Shown one piece after another: positions 32,563 to 55,907 of a DNA stretch of 64,000 nucleotides (position 1 is the stretch's first letter; each line of letters starts with the position of its first letter). The position numbers and the translations under genes are program-made. The stretch comes from Zygnema cylindricum (taxonomy: Eukaryota > Streptophyta > Zygnematophyceae > Zygnematales > Zygnemataceae): positions 544,312-608,311 of the forward strand of contig JBBHKE010001377.1 in NCBI GenBank assembly GCA_037447655.1. Direction: 5' to 3'. A model generated the notes under the pieces. The model was given only the letters and a program-made list of their open reading frames with translations, had not been told where the DNA came from and searched no databases.

Positions 32563-35500
32563 ATGGCCATGGCCACCGCCTTGTTCTCTTCTAGACTTCC
32601 TGGCTCCTGCTACGTCCCTAATTCGCTAGTGGCTCGGGGAGATCAAAATGAAGGTATTGTTTGTGAATTCTCAGGGTTCAGAGCTCTAAAAGGCAGCCGT
32701 AATGCAGCGCTAAAAGCTGCAGGTCCACCTTTATTAGTACGGATTCACTCCAGCGCAGTACGTTCCGCTTTAGAGACGCGACAGGAAACCACCAATGCAG
32801 TTTCCAGTGAAGCTTCCAGAATCCTCGAGGAAACCAACGGGAAGGAACTTCCAGTCGTAGGCGAAGGAGAAACAGCACACGTGGCGGAAGCCAGAGAAGC
32901 TGGTGAATCCACCAATGGTAGTGCGACAGATAGCGGTGAAGCAAGCACTGCTGGTGAATTGACAGCTGGCATTGTTGCTAGCAGCAAAGGAACGGTTCAG
33001 GAAAGCCAGAAGCTGACACTGGATGACGTCAATCCTGTTGGTCTTGGAAGACGATCTCGCCAACTGTTTGATGACGTTTGGCGCAGACTGGTTCAGTTAG
33101 GACAGCTCACTCAACCACCTTTAGAAGAGGAATACGAAGTTTTGGCGCAAGGGCCCAACTGCGACTTCACCACTCCTAATGCGGAATTCACGACTGTCTT
33201 CGTGGCAGGAGCCACAGGACGAGTCGGTCGAGTGCTAGTACGGAAACTTCTTCTGCGAGGGTATTCTGTTAAGGCAGGCTTTCTGCACCTCTCGTATGGA
33301 CAGAATTAGATCATTTACCTGGCACGCTCGTGAAGACACAATGTAGTGTGACTGTGTGAGCCTTACATGGATATTTTGGCACAAGTGTTGTTTCTTCTTT
33401 GTCTGAAAATACTTTCCGCTAGACGATTGCATTGCAAGAAACATTTATTTCATAGAGAACTCAAACGGTTAATTTGGTGTAGGCTCAAAATACTGGGGAA
33501 AACCTGCATTGGAGCATTTCAAGTGCCATTTTCCTTACAGCTGCCTCTTCTTTTATGCAGGCACTGGTTCGAAACCGTGACCCTGAGACACTGGAGAAGC
33601 TTCCAAGGTCAGTGGAGGTAGTGGTAGGTGACCTGGGAGACCCCGCCTCCTTGCGGTCGGCAGTGGAGGGGTGCACCAAAGTCATTTTCTGCGCTCGAGC
33701 TCGAAGCGATATCAGTGGAGACTTGCTCCGGGTCGAACAACAGGGAGTGGACAACCTGGCTAGGGCCGTCCTGGTGAGGCCTCTCATGACAATTTCTTTA
33801 TTGTGAGCATTGCATTGTATGGTAATTACACATATGCAATTATCGGTGGTGCGGACCAGAATCGGGCCTGTACCCGGGCCAGAAGTCGTACACAAAAGTG
33901 AACGCTTCGTCAATTTTCTGTGGAAATACTGTGATGTCTGGCCAGTATCCGGTTAATTGCTATGCAATTTCCCAATTAGAGGCTTTGTTTACAACTCTTA
34001 ACGGATTCTTCCAGCAAGGTTAAGGGTGTAGGACTCAGGCTGCGTTGCTGCATTAGAAATAGGCGGCGAAACCAACCAGCTGTGGGGTTGGTTTTTGGGT
34101 CGTGGTGACTGAACTTTTGTGGCTTCTTATATATCGGTGTCCTTTGTTTTTTGTGTTAGTTCACTTGTCAGTCTAGGCACTGGAGTTGTATGGGCTACTT
34201 GAACTGTTAGTGCTTCATCAATCTGTGGAATTTGCTACTTTAATCGATTTACTATGGTTGTTCTCTAGCCAAAAACTCAAATCATAATTTTGAATTTGAA
34301 CCAGACATGGTAGTGTTTGCTCCCTTCACCAACCATTCCACAGGTTATGATGCACATCGATGGAATATGTTCCATTCACTCATGCTATCCCAGCATCTGG
34401 ACTATTTACAGGCTATTTTGTGCATGTTGGTCAAAGCTACACGGTTTTCACAGATAAAATGGCAGTTCCTGAATTTGTGTGCTTCAATCTTCTGTTCTCC
34501 ATCGTTTAATCTGCATTTTGAGCATTCATGCAGGATTATAATAACAAGCTCGCAATCCGAAGACGTGGCAGAAGTATAAAAAGCAAACTTACGATAGCTA
34601 AGTTTAACCGGCCTCAACACCAAGAAGGTTGGGAGTTGCGGGAGGGTGGTGGTGAAGGATCTGAGTTTGATCCCCGTTATGATGGAGGTTGCGATGCGGA
34701 ACTTGAATTTACTGAGAAGGGCACGGCAGTTTTCAAAGGTAGCTGCACTGCCCATCACTATTTGTTAAAGGGAATTACTAGCGTAAATGTGGAATTAACG
34801 TTTATAGTTCTAATGTAGTGTAAGTAGATGAAGCATCTGTTCGTGACTCCCTTAAATAGTGTTATTAACATTATTTTATGATCATGGTCAAAAAAAGTCG
34901 CAATTGAATTAGTGTCATTAAAAGTAATAGCGATGGACAATGCATTGCTTAACAGAGAGTTCTCCTCAAATGATTCTGCAGTCTGTAATTTGCAGATAAT
35001 CTTATGTACTCTCTTATTGTTACATAGTAAGTGATAATAAATGCTTTTTCTTGCCAGTAATCTCTCTTTTGCTGGGTTCTCAGGGTTTGTCTTTACAAAA
35101 GGAGGATATGTGGAAGCAGCTCGACCACTGCAATTGCCGGAGGGTACGCAATTGGCTCGGTAAGTTAGCCAATGTTTCTTCTCTTCTGACTTCTCCTTGC
35201 TCTCCTCTCTTCTCACTTTTCACTTCTTTCTTCTGTCTTCTCTCTTCTGTCTTCTCCCTTCTCTTCTCTCTTCCCTTTTCCCTCTTCCCTTTTCCCTCCT
35301 CCCTCTTCTCTCTTCTCCCTTCTCTCTTCTCTCCGCTCTCTGCGGTCTTCTATCTTCTCTCGTCTCTCGCCTCTCGCCTCGCGTTTCTCATCTCCCCTAC
35401 GTCTCTTGTATCTTGTCTCTCGTCTCCTGTCTCTCGCCCCTCGTCTCTTGCATCTCGTCTCTCGCCTCTTGTCTCTCGGCTTTCGTCGCTCGTCTCTCGC

Positions 35501-38500
35501 CTCTCGCCTCTCGCCTCCCGTCTCTCTTCTCTCTTCTCTGTGTTTTTACCTTCTCTATGGTCTTAGTGGCCAAGCACAGTCGAAATGTTGGAAGCTTGAG
35601 GCTGGTTACTTATTGGTGAATTTTAAGGGGAATTGTAGGTACGAAGGCTTTCTACTAAACATCATTGGAGACGGTAAAGCATACACATTAGTTATGGAGA
35701 CTCAATCAGACGGATACGGCAATCCTGGACGATCATATTCAGCACGTTTCAATACTCGAAAAGGCCATTGTCGGGTAAGACAATGACTTCAATTTTTCCA
35801 TGGCCTTAAGGAACTGTATTTTTGAGGATAGAAGATTTTTTGTTGAATCTTACAGTGACATAGTGATTGTAGTGGAAGGGAAGCATTTGCCATCAAGACA
35901 CTATTGTGTATGATCAGACCAATGTGTGTGAATTTTCAAATGGTGATGTCATGAAATGATCAAACGAGATGAAGGGTAATAAATGGATGGCGAATTACTG
36001 AATGGTGACAACTTGTCAGAGAGAATTATTGAATGGATCATATTGAGACCTTTACAGTAATGTTTGACAGTCAGTGGTGTAAGGCTACTTTTAAGATTCA
36101 TGTCATATGGAGATATTATTCGGTGACGGGTCAAATTCAACGTGTAGGAAAGATACGCCAGATAGCCACCATGATATCAGTCAGACCAGCCTCTTTCACA
36201 TTTAATGCCTTAAATACCGTTTAAAGGAAGAAGCCTAAGTTAAGCAGGAAAGTTGAAGACTGGTGGGTTTGTGGAGAAATCACACCGGGAACCAGAATGA
36301 ATTTAATTGTTTAATTTGGGACCTAGAAAAAATGAAGACGTTAATGTGCTTTAGCATTTCGTGATTGGTCTGCGTCATCAAAACGTACTTCTTGAAAAAT
36401 TGGAGTCAGTTGTTCTTTGTTTCACATCTGGTGTAAAACAATCCAAGTAAAATAACACAATGAAGCCATATAAATAAAGGGTTTATTGTTTATTCATTCA
36501 GGCAGGAACAGCTGACAACGGCATTAATCAATGATTATGAATTCACTATTTTCAATAGGTGTTGAAGAGAAATCTCAACCTTTAAAACAATCTCTTGTAA
36601 CAGTCAAAATGTTTAGTGACTCGAACTAAAACAGTCATATGACAATTGCATTTCAGCATCCTAGAAGTGTTAGGAAGATTCCCCCGCTAGTTAACTGGCA
36701 CATTTCATGTCGGCGACAACTCCTGTGTAGCCTTTGTCACATGTGATTGTATTTACTTCTGATGAGGCAGTGTTAAGGTTTTTTTGTATTGATCTTTGCC
36801 GGAAGTGCTAACTGGTGAAAGTGGAATCTTCTTTCTTCTTTCTTCTTTCCTCTCTCCTCACTCCTTCCTCCTCTCCACTCTCTCCCTTCTCCTCTCTCCC
36901 CTCTCTCCCTTCTCCTTTCTCCCCTCTCTCCTCTCTCCAGGTGCGAATACCATTCTCAGTGATGCGACCAGCTGGTCCAGATGATCCTCCAATGGATGTT
37001 GGACTTGTTCGGGAATTTGGAATTCGGTTTGAGCCGCGCCGCATGGTCAGCTGCAAACCTGTGAAACTTTTAGTGTTCACTGGTTAAAAAATTATATTTC
37101 AGTTACTTGAAGCATTGACTGTTGATAGCAGACATTTTCCACTAAACAGCATCAGACTATATCAATATTCACTGACTGCAAGGTTGGTTTACAGCTGAAG
37201 GTTTGTGTTACATATATGTCACTACTTATCAGTACTGTCTGCCCCTCTAGAATTCTGTTTGTTATGGCTGTAAGCCTCTACTCTAGCGTACCGCTCATGA
37301 CTGAAACCAACTGCCTTCCTTGACAGTCACTGCTACATTTGGAGGGTCTTTGTATTGGTGTGAATTTCAACAACAGTGAAGCTTTTTTTTACTTTAAAGT
37401 CTTTGAAGAATTTGAAGAGTTAAAGCATTTGCCTGCCTGTGTGGAATTATTTCAATCGTAAGTCACTACTGGCAGTGGTCAATTACTGAGTTATGGTTTT
37501 TTTTTCGCTTGATACAGAGAGGAGGGCCAATGAGGTCAGCAAAGAGTGGGAAACAGAATGAGGCACAGGACGATGACGAGAGCAATTTCCGGTTGGAGTT
37601 AGACTTCATCAAGGCCCTTCCTGTAAGACCTGTTTTGTAAGGGAGCTTAAGATGGGATTGGAATTATCTGAAAGTCACTTTTGAAGTCAATTGAAAGTCA
37701 AAACACGTTTTTTTTGTTTCAGAATTCTTGGAATTGGAGAGTTGTTAAGCGACACATTGAGCTATTTTGCAACCGATTAATTCAGAAGAACTCATGGTAA
37801 CCACAGAGGGAGATAATTATGTATTGCCTCATACTGGCAGCATTTTTATTTAAACATTCTTCAACTATCATTATCATCGCCGGTTTCTTCTTTTTTTCCT
37901 TCCAACCCTAAGACTGAAGTGAAGCTCTGTGCAATAAACTGTTTACCTGGTCGTCCTTCAGTAATACATTACGGTTTTCTGTGTGATAGAGAACAGTTAT
38001 GCAGTGAATCATATTTTAGAAACGTTTTGCTGCAGGAAAAATGGCATATAATTCAATTGTTTTCATTCTTTCGATTCTTTGTAGCTTGCAAACACTCTTG
38101 TAATGAGAAGATCCTAACAGAGTCAGTTTGTAGAACCTTTCATGCTTAATTCTTAAGGGTCTTTTTTTTAAACAAAAGACGCAAGTCATCTAGTTGAAGC
38201 AGTTAATTTCACTGTAGGTGTCTCGTTCTGGAAAATGCAAAATGTTTTTTGAGAAATTAGGAAGTGTTGAATATATGTGGCCACAGTCTCCTGAGTCCAC
38301 TAAATGCTTAAAAGTTATTTTAACTGCTTACACATTTGTTTAAACATTTTCCAAAGTTGGAATAAAGTATTTTTTTTCCAGTAATTCTTTGCGGCTACCT
38401 GTTTATTTGGGTACATGGTTGGTCAACTTCGTTTTCTGATCTTAACTTTTCTTAAGAAAATAAATATAGTCATAATTCCGAGACAAAATTGCGAATTGTG

Positions 38501-41500
38501 GCTGGGCCAAAAAAGGCGAACAAAACAGAATAGCTTCAGATGATGAATGCGCTAAAGATAGTGTTCCAATAATTAAGAATACCCTGAAAATAATGTAGCT
38601 ATGTCAAAGCGAGTCAAAAAATAATGTTAACGAGGAAGCCAAGTATACTAAAAGTCAGGCGACTACGTCACAAGTAGTCTGAAATCCACAGAAAACTAAA
38701 AGAGAGAAATCCACAGAAAACTAAAAGAGAGCTGGTACTTAGGTACTATGCTATTCATTTATGCATGTACAATCATACCGTATTGTACTATATTGCCCGA
38801 ACATGTACAGGTGTATGGAGAGTTTTATGTCTGTTTAAACTGCAGAAATGACGGAGGGTTGGAATTGGTCTTTTAATTTGGTTGAAACCAAGTAATGGCT
38901 TAGAAAGGATAATCGCTGACGAACGATATTGCTGTGGTTGTGTGACAACATGTTGTTGGAATCATATGGGAAGAGTACAACTGTGAAACCGGGTTGGGCT
39001 CATTTTGAAGTCAAGAATATAGCTGTTTTGAGCTGGTTGAAGCATTTATATAAGTTTATTAGCTGTTTTCCCAGCTTTTTAGAGACCAGCAATTTAAATC
39101 AGGAGGGTGCCTGCAGATCAATGGACATACTTAAAGTTCACGCCTCCTTTTTTCCCGTATTTGAAGGAAGGAGAGATGGGAAGGGTGTTGAGAGAAACAC
39201 GGACTAAAGTTATATAGGAGAAAGTTAGAGTAGAGATAATTGGTGGTTTGCTGGAAGACGGCAACTAACTGCTTTGTTTAGTCAGTCCCTCAGTCAGTTA
39301 GTGTGTACCAAATTTTGATTCATAGCTTCAATTGATAGTTTTTGATTGATAGTCTCTTGTCAATAGCTTTTGATCGATTGGTTTTGTTTCGGTCTGTTTG
39401 GCAGGGAGGCGAAGAGACAGACTTTATTCTTGTGTCATGTACTGGAGCCGGTGTTTCACAGGACATCCGTGAGAAAGTGGTTCGAGCTAAAATGGTATGC
39501 TTTTCCTCCTTTCGAAACCATTTATTGAACACTTCAAAATGGTGATTGATGCCTTAGAAAATACCCACGCTCTTGATTTTCTCCAAATATTTGTTGACCA
39601 TCTGGAAATTGCTCCTATTGTGACAGGGTGGAGAACAGGTTTTGAGGAACTCTGGTCTAGGATACACTATAGTACGACCCGGACCTCTCCAGGTAGGGAA
39701 TATGAGCTTTACAAAATCGTACCGCATAAATCCGGCATATAGACATGTTTGATATTTCTTAGTGATATTGATCTTTTTGTTATAGACTATATTTAAGCTA
39801 TTGGGCTCCCTTGAGGATAGGAAACAAACACACTTAATTGCCCTGGAGCAAGTTACAGAATTGGAAGCTTACTCTTTACACTTCATCAGAAAACCTTTCT
39901 TTTTTGACACTTCTTTTATTGCAATGTGACAGGAGGAGCCGGGTGGACAGAGGGCTCTGGTTTTTGACCAGGGTAATCGAATTTCTCAGGTATGTGAGAA
40001 AAACCTTCCTCGAAAATGCTGTCAGTCATTTGAGCCCAAAAACTACACCGTGAATTTGTTGTTATTGTACAGAATCTATAAGTGACAAAATGATTCATGT
40101 TAATGGTTCTAATTTGAACAGTTTGAGACACTGGTGGAATTTGTATTATTAGTACTATTTTATGGTTATCGGGTAAACAAACGGGTGTCACTTTTGTGTA
40201 TAACCTTATTAGTGATAGTAAGGTGTACTACTCTGTCTATTGCTATTAAAGGTTAATATTCGAGTGAAATTTACTGGAATATATGAACTTTGGATGACAG
40301 TTGGCTTACTGTCAAATAATAATAACTGTTACCTTACTGGCTGTACTCACGGGGCCCCCAGTAAAAAAATGAAAAAAGAGGAAAAAAGATTAGTGCTGTT
40401 AACGCCTCCAGTTAATGCCCTTAAACAAAATAAACGAGTGCATAAGAATCCACCATGTCACCCTACACTAGGTTCATATTATCAATACTAACTTCGCCTG
40501 TATAACAAGCATTCCTTTGCACTTATAATGATGGACTTAGTTTATCACCAGAACGTTCTGGAGCACTCTTTCCTTACGTCCTTCTGTCTTTCCTTCCGTC
40601 TGGCTTTCCAACCTTCCTTCCTCTCCCTCCCTCTCCCTCCCTCCCTCCCTCCGTCCTTCTCAGCTTAGTTTTGCTGCTGCTGTTGGTCTTCCTTCCATCC
40701 TTCCTTCTTTCCAACCTTCCCTCCCTCCCTCTCTCTCCCTTACAGGGCATCAGCTGCGCTGATGTGGCGGACGTGTGTGTGAAGGCTCTTCACGACCCTG
40801 CTGCCCGAAATAAAAGTTTTGATGTGAGAATATCATCCAATTCGTGCAGACTCGTCACAGCAGCAGTAGAAGCAGAAAATGGAAAGGGAATAAGGCAGTA
40901 AGAGAGAAAATAGGGAAGGGGAAAAGGCAGCAATAGAAAGGAAAAAGAAAAGGGGAAAAGCAAAGAAGTTAGGAAAAGGAAAGGAAAGGTGATAGGAAGC
41001 GGAAAAGGATTGAGGAAAGGGAAAAGGACAGAAAAGGAAACTTGTTTGTGAAATGATGACAGGGACCAATGCTGACATCATCATGTTTTTTGTTTGCTTG
41101 TTGGGTTTTGGTTTGCAGGTATGTTATGAGTACACAGACGGCCAAGGCTTGTATGAGCTGGTATGGCTCAAAACCCTCCACTATGACTTTCTTATCATCA
41201 TTAGGTTTTAGGGATAAACCCTACTATGACTTTGTTATCATCATAGGGTTTTAGGAATACAACCCACTATGACTTTCTTATCGTCATAAGGTTTTCAGAA
41301 TCTTAATCTCTTCCTGCGGTTTTCTATTGTGGAAGCCTAAAGGGTTTTTAAATTGTTGTTAGCACAGCCTCCTTTCATTTCTTTAAATGTCCCACGATTT
41401 ACAATGAAACAGCACTAAAAGTACTTATCGATTATGCTCTCCCTTGTAAGCTAAAATTTATACGCAATCACTGACGATACTGCCCAGTAGTGTTGTGTAT

Positions 41501-42308
41501 CGGGTAAAAATTTATCGCGATAAATTCTATATTCTATACATCGAATATCGATAGGTCAGAGGGCTCGATATATCTCGCCGAGACCAACAAAAATTATCGC
41601 GATATATTTGGTAAAAAGTGGGTGTCCGTACATTGTACGGTACATAGCACGGAAAATCGTACAGAATATCTTACGAAAAACGTCGGATAATCCCACCCCC
41701 CCTACTGAGCGTGCGCCAGGGGGGGGGGAGCTTTTGATTTATTTTTTTGACTTTATGTCACTTTGATGTATGGCGGTAGAAATATATCAAGTTATCGGTG
41801 ACTTAAATATCGCGATATTGAGCTTCTCGATATATTGATGCTATATATCGATTATCGGGTACCCAAAATTAGGAACATATTGAATATCGGCAAGAGGCCT
41901 TCGATACACAACACTACTGCCCAGTGACCACAGTAATTGTACGAACAAACGTACAAAATCGTACAGTTTTCCAAAATCGTACAGTTTTCCAAAATTGTAC
42001 ACTTTTACTGTACGGATACTGTGATTACTGTCCCAGTACCGCACCAGTCACAAGGCTCGTCAATTCCCCTACATAATTCCCCTACTTGGCAATAGTTTCA
42101 TTATAGTGGAACGGTTTCCAGACTCGGGACATACCTGTAGTGAATTTTTTTGCTTTTATTTTGGAGTTTAAACGTTTTTTCCATGCGGTTTTTCTAAAGC
42201 AGTTTTCTTAATCAGTTTCTTTTGGAAATTTTGCAGGTGGCACATCTTCCAGATAAAGCCAATAGTTATCTCACTCCAGCCCTACAATTGCTAGAGAAAA
42301 ATACCTAA
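32563..42308 (+). CDS. HCF173: HCF173, chloroplast psbA translation factor
   Basis: Exons: 32563-33273, 33561-33773, 34534-34738, 35084-35159, 35639-35774, 36941-37045, 37518-37622, 39405-39494, 39627-39692, 39933-39989, 40746-40823, 41119-41160, 42237-42308; all phases fit, giving 651 residues (Arabidopsis HCF173 about 598). Residues 1-60 look like a transit peptide; 60-170 is a low-complexity Ser/Thr/Glu region. An atypical SDR Rossmann fold follows (LDDVNPVGLGRRSRQ; GATGRVG at 216-222; VVGDLGDPASL). A CIA30-like domain is inserted at about 320-515 (EGWELREG, YEGFLLNIIGDGKAY, VRIPFSVMRP, IRFEPRR). The SDR then resumes (TDFILVSCTGAG, GLGYTIVRPGPL, EEPGGQRALVFDQGNRISQ, GISCADVADVCVKALHD) and ends AHLPDKANSYLTPAL. 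The family activates translation initiation on psbA mRNA, encoding photosystem II D1, in the stroma. Intron 1 uses a GC donor; an in-frame GT donor 6 nt upstream (33268) would drop two residues. Confidence 0.93.
34746..34942. mobile_element. MITE family 1 copy in HCF173 intron 3
   Basis: 197 bp; left end CACTGCCCATCACTATT, right end (reverse complement) CATTGTCCATCGCTATT. It starts 7 nt after the last base of exon 3, so the insertion sits at the splice donor. The TA flanks have decayed to TG/CA. Confidence 0.65.
35175..35541. repeat. Long pyrimidine tract in HCF173 intron 4
   Basis: About 365 nt of almost pure C/T with irregular CTCTTCTC and later CTCGTCTCTCGCC units. The long Ser/Leu-rich open frames seen here are products of this composition. 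Confidence 0.8.
36826..36940. repeat. Pyrimidine tract at the acceptor of HCF173 intron 5
   Basis: About 110 nt of CTTCT/CTCTCC repeats ending in CTCTCCAG, directly before exon 6. It serves as an unusually long polypyrimidine tract. Confidence 0.75.
40556..40745. repeat. Pyrimidine tract before HCF173 exon 11
   Basis: CCTTCC/CTCCCTCC repeats interrupted by a short mixed patch (40660-40685), ending at the exon 11 acceptor CTTACAG. Confidence 0.75.
40855..41042. repeat. Purine tract after HCF173 exon 11
   Basis: Nearly 190 nt of GGAAAAGG/AGGAAAGG-type sequence on the coding strand. It is broadly complementary to the CCTTCC tract on the other side of the 78-nt exon 11. Confidence 0.75.
41172..41305. 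repeat. Minisatellite at the start of HCF173 intron 12
   Basis: About three units of 44-45 bp built on CACTATGACTTTCTTATC followed by ATCAT..GGTTTTAGG. It begins about a dozen nt after the exon 12 donor. Confidence 0.7.
41489..41915. mobile_element. Mutator-like MITE in HCF173 intron 12
   Basis: 427 bp with perfect 14-bp inverted ends (AGTGTTGTGTATCG / CGATACACAACACT) and a perfect 10-bp target duplication ACTGCCCAGT (41479-41488, 41916-41925). The interior is rich in TATCGCGATA-type palindromes and has no coding frame. Duplication length points to the Mutator superfamily. Confidence 0.85.
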
Positions 42309-42460
42309 TTATGTTATATCTACGGATTTAGGATGGAGAAAAATACTACCTAGTTATGCTATTATATCTACCGAGTTTAGGTTGGAGAAAAAAAAAACCT
42401 AGTTATTTCTACGGAGTTAAAATAGAGTGGAGAAAAATGCATACTTCTGTTATGTCCAAG
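42291..42460. repeat. Decaying tandem repeat spanning the HCF173 stop codon
   Basis: Three to four units built on GGAGAAAAATAC.ACCTA.TTATG..TATATCTACGGAGTTTAGG. The first unit contains the last codons (LEKNT) and the TAA; the others lie in the 3' UTR. Confidence 0.65.
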
Positions 42461-44296
42461 GAGTTCCTATAAGTTAGGCAACTAGCTGACAAAATTTGGT
42501 TGTTTTCTGTTCGAGTTTCGCTTGTGAAAATTGCCATTGTGAAAATAGCAATGAAAGAGTAGGTTCGTTTTATTTATTTTTCTTTTCTTTTCTTTTCTTT
42601 TTCTAGTAAACTTTCGATTGAAGTAAAGTTTACTATTTCATTTGTACAGTGTGTACTTAAAAAGAGTTGGAGTTTATGCAGATATTACATGCAAGTTATG
42701 TTTTGTTTTTTTTTTTGGGTTAAAATATGATCATTGGGGGTCATTGTGTGGCAATTCTCAAAATTTGTGATTTGTCATTCTCGACTTCTGGTCGTAAAAA
42801 TGAATGTTCAAATTGGAATTAGAAAAGGTCAAGCTCTCAAAAACCATGTAAGAGAAATGATCCCACAAAGCTGTAGTTCAAATATCTGAAAAGAGTTGCA
42901 AACACAATGTATACCCGTATGTAACATGCATTATATGCTCTTTTTGGTTATAATTAGAGGATTTGTTGTATGGTGTTCTTGAGTGTATTTTGAGTATATT
43001 TTCAGCATATTTCGTGCATTATCTGGTGGCTTTGAGTAAGTGTCTAGTATGATGTGGCGTATAGTACGAGGAAATTGTATTTGGTTTCCAACTGTTCCGG
43101 ACAGTTGATACCAAACACCTAGTTCGTCTCATAGGCACCCTTCCAGTCCGAATCTCCTTCACAGTGAATTATTTTTAGCTACAGTAACACGAGATTATAG
43201 CCAGTTTTTTTTTCCGGCAACTGAATTAGAAAAAACATGAACAATACTAATTTGATTTAGCAGTAATTTGGAATGTGGTCAAAGATCATCTATGGGTCTT
43301 GAATCTGAAATTATAGCCAATAGTCAATAACTCCAAAGGAAACTGCGTGCCGGAAATTTCTTAACGCAAATAACAAGTAGAGCATAATCTATAAACAGCA
43401 TTCAGGTACGCCTCATAAGAATGTCAGGTGTAATTCACACAGGATAAATTAGAAAGCACGATGGTAAACCATCTGAGTCCGGGGGTACAAAAGGGGTGGC
43501 ATGGCCAAAACTGAAAAACTATAAGCAGGGCGATAAAAAACAAAGAAAGCAACGTGAACACAAAAATTGGCGTGGGTTTATCAATTGATAGACTGGTCGA
43601 CACATTATTGTTATTTGTATTTTGATAGAGCGAAGTGTTGAACAACAAGATTCGCAACAATGATGAGATATTGGTTGACACAACTTAACATCATTAACAA
43701 TTGTGTAACCTTTGCTGACAATTAAAAGCCGTTATGTGTGTCGGCCTTTGATAGGTTTCCCTTCTTTGTGTGCTTTCCTTTTGCGTTACTTTTCTTTTCA
43801 GGTTTGCTTCCCCCTGTGACCTGTGTTTCAGTTTCTTTTGGCTGTTCGTTTATTCCCGTGTATTCAATATTTTACCATCGTGCTTCCTTTACAAATTTCA
43901 TTGACGAGCATTTCTCTGATTGTCGTGGTTACTACAAAGATCAAGTATGGGTTCACTCGCTCTTTTTCACATTCGGTAGTTAGAATATACTTACAACTTT
44001 CTAAAACCACCATGGAAGAAAGGTCAGCCTCTACTGTTTAGAAATTTCGCATGCACTGACGATTGCACTTATGATAAAAATAGTGATGAATACATCAATT
44101 TTATATCAGTAGAAACACATTTCTTACAACAGATACAACCTTAACTACAAGCTAAGGCTAATCCAATCATAGACTTCATAGCTATTAACATTTTCCATAG
44201 ATTTCATAGTCTATTAACAAGAGAGACTTGCAAGTTCACACGTGACACTTAGTCATATTTTTAGAGTTGATAAAAAAAGACAGGATGACTCATTTA
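42309..44296. other. Intergenic region between two convergent genes
   Basis: It holds the 3' UTRs of HCF173 and of the nucleotidyltransferase gene. There is a short TTTTC repeat near 42580-42600. No gene or RNA was recognised. Confidence 0.45.
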
Positions 44297-55066
<10,770 letters not shown>

Positions 55067-55387
55067 TCCCGAAGTGCCAGCTGGCCCTATAACACTTTTC
55101 AGCCATGGAATGGTCCCCGGGCCAAGCAGCTACGAGAGGGAGGCACCATTTTTCAGAAGAGCATAACGTATGTTGACGCTATAGGACACTACAGTACTGT
55201 ACTGTACTGTATCCCTTGTAAATGTTATCTTATAAATATTTCTCTTCGTGCACACTTGTCGGATTGCTAATCTGACGGTTCCAGTTGAATGTTAAGATTC
55301 TCACACTTCGATTGGCTGTCTCCCACCGAAAAACGAACATGTGTGCACGCGAAATGATGTTTTGGGAGAAAAAAAAGGTTAACACTA

Positions 55388-55602
55388 CACCGTGTATCGC
55401 TATTCGGGTTAATATTTTTTTCGCCACTTAAAACATATTTTCTCCGTACACACCTGTTCGATTTTCATATGGAGACCGCCAATCGGAAGGTGATATTCTT
55501 TTCTTTCAATCGCGACCGTCAGATCTAAGAACGGACAAGCGTGTACGGATAAAATATGTTACGTGGAAAAAAAAACATTAACACTAATAGCGATACACGG
55601 TG
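55388..55602. mobile_element. MITE family 1 copy, upstream of the nucleotidyltransferase gene
   Basis: 215 bp with inverted ends CACCGTGTATCGCTATT on both sides, flanked by TA. The interior shares ACATATTTTCTCCGTACA and GACCGCCAATCG-type blocks with the copy at 55908. Confidence 0.8.
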
Positions 55603-55907
55603 TACTGTACTGTAGTAGCGAAAAACGGCGTACTGCACTGTGACAGGGTTTGGTAACATATTTCAAAATTTTAAATGTGCGAGTACAATTGGAAGCGCTA
55701 TTTGTGGATAGACCGTACTATACGCGTATCAGGATGAAAATTCAATTGGCTCCGTTTTGAATCAATTTCCAGTGTTGGGCAGTTTCTGGGAGCAGGACTG
55801 TGATCTGTACGGTCTACACTCGCCCAATTATGAAAGGGAACCGGAACGGAGTCGATGAATATTGAGCTACAGTCTGTAGGTATCTTACAGTACAGTACTG
55901 TACTGTA

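Noticed and set aside
35051-35786. Overlapping Ser/Leu-rich open frames of 126-171 codons
   Set aside because: They are translations of the pyrimidine tract in HCF173 intron 4; the real exons 4 and 5 flank it with proper splice sites.
43424-43983. Short hydrophobic open frames between the convergent genes
   Set aside because: AT/T-rich composition produces Phe/Leu-rich frames; no conserved motif.
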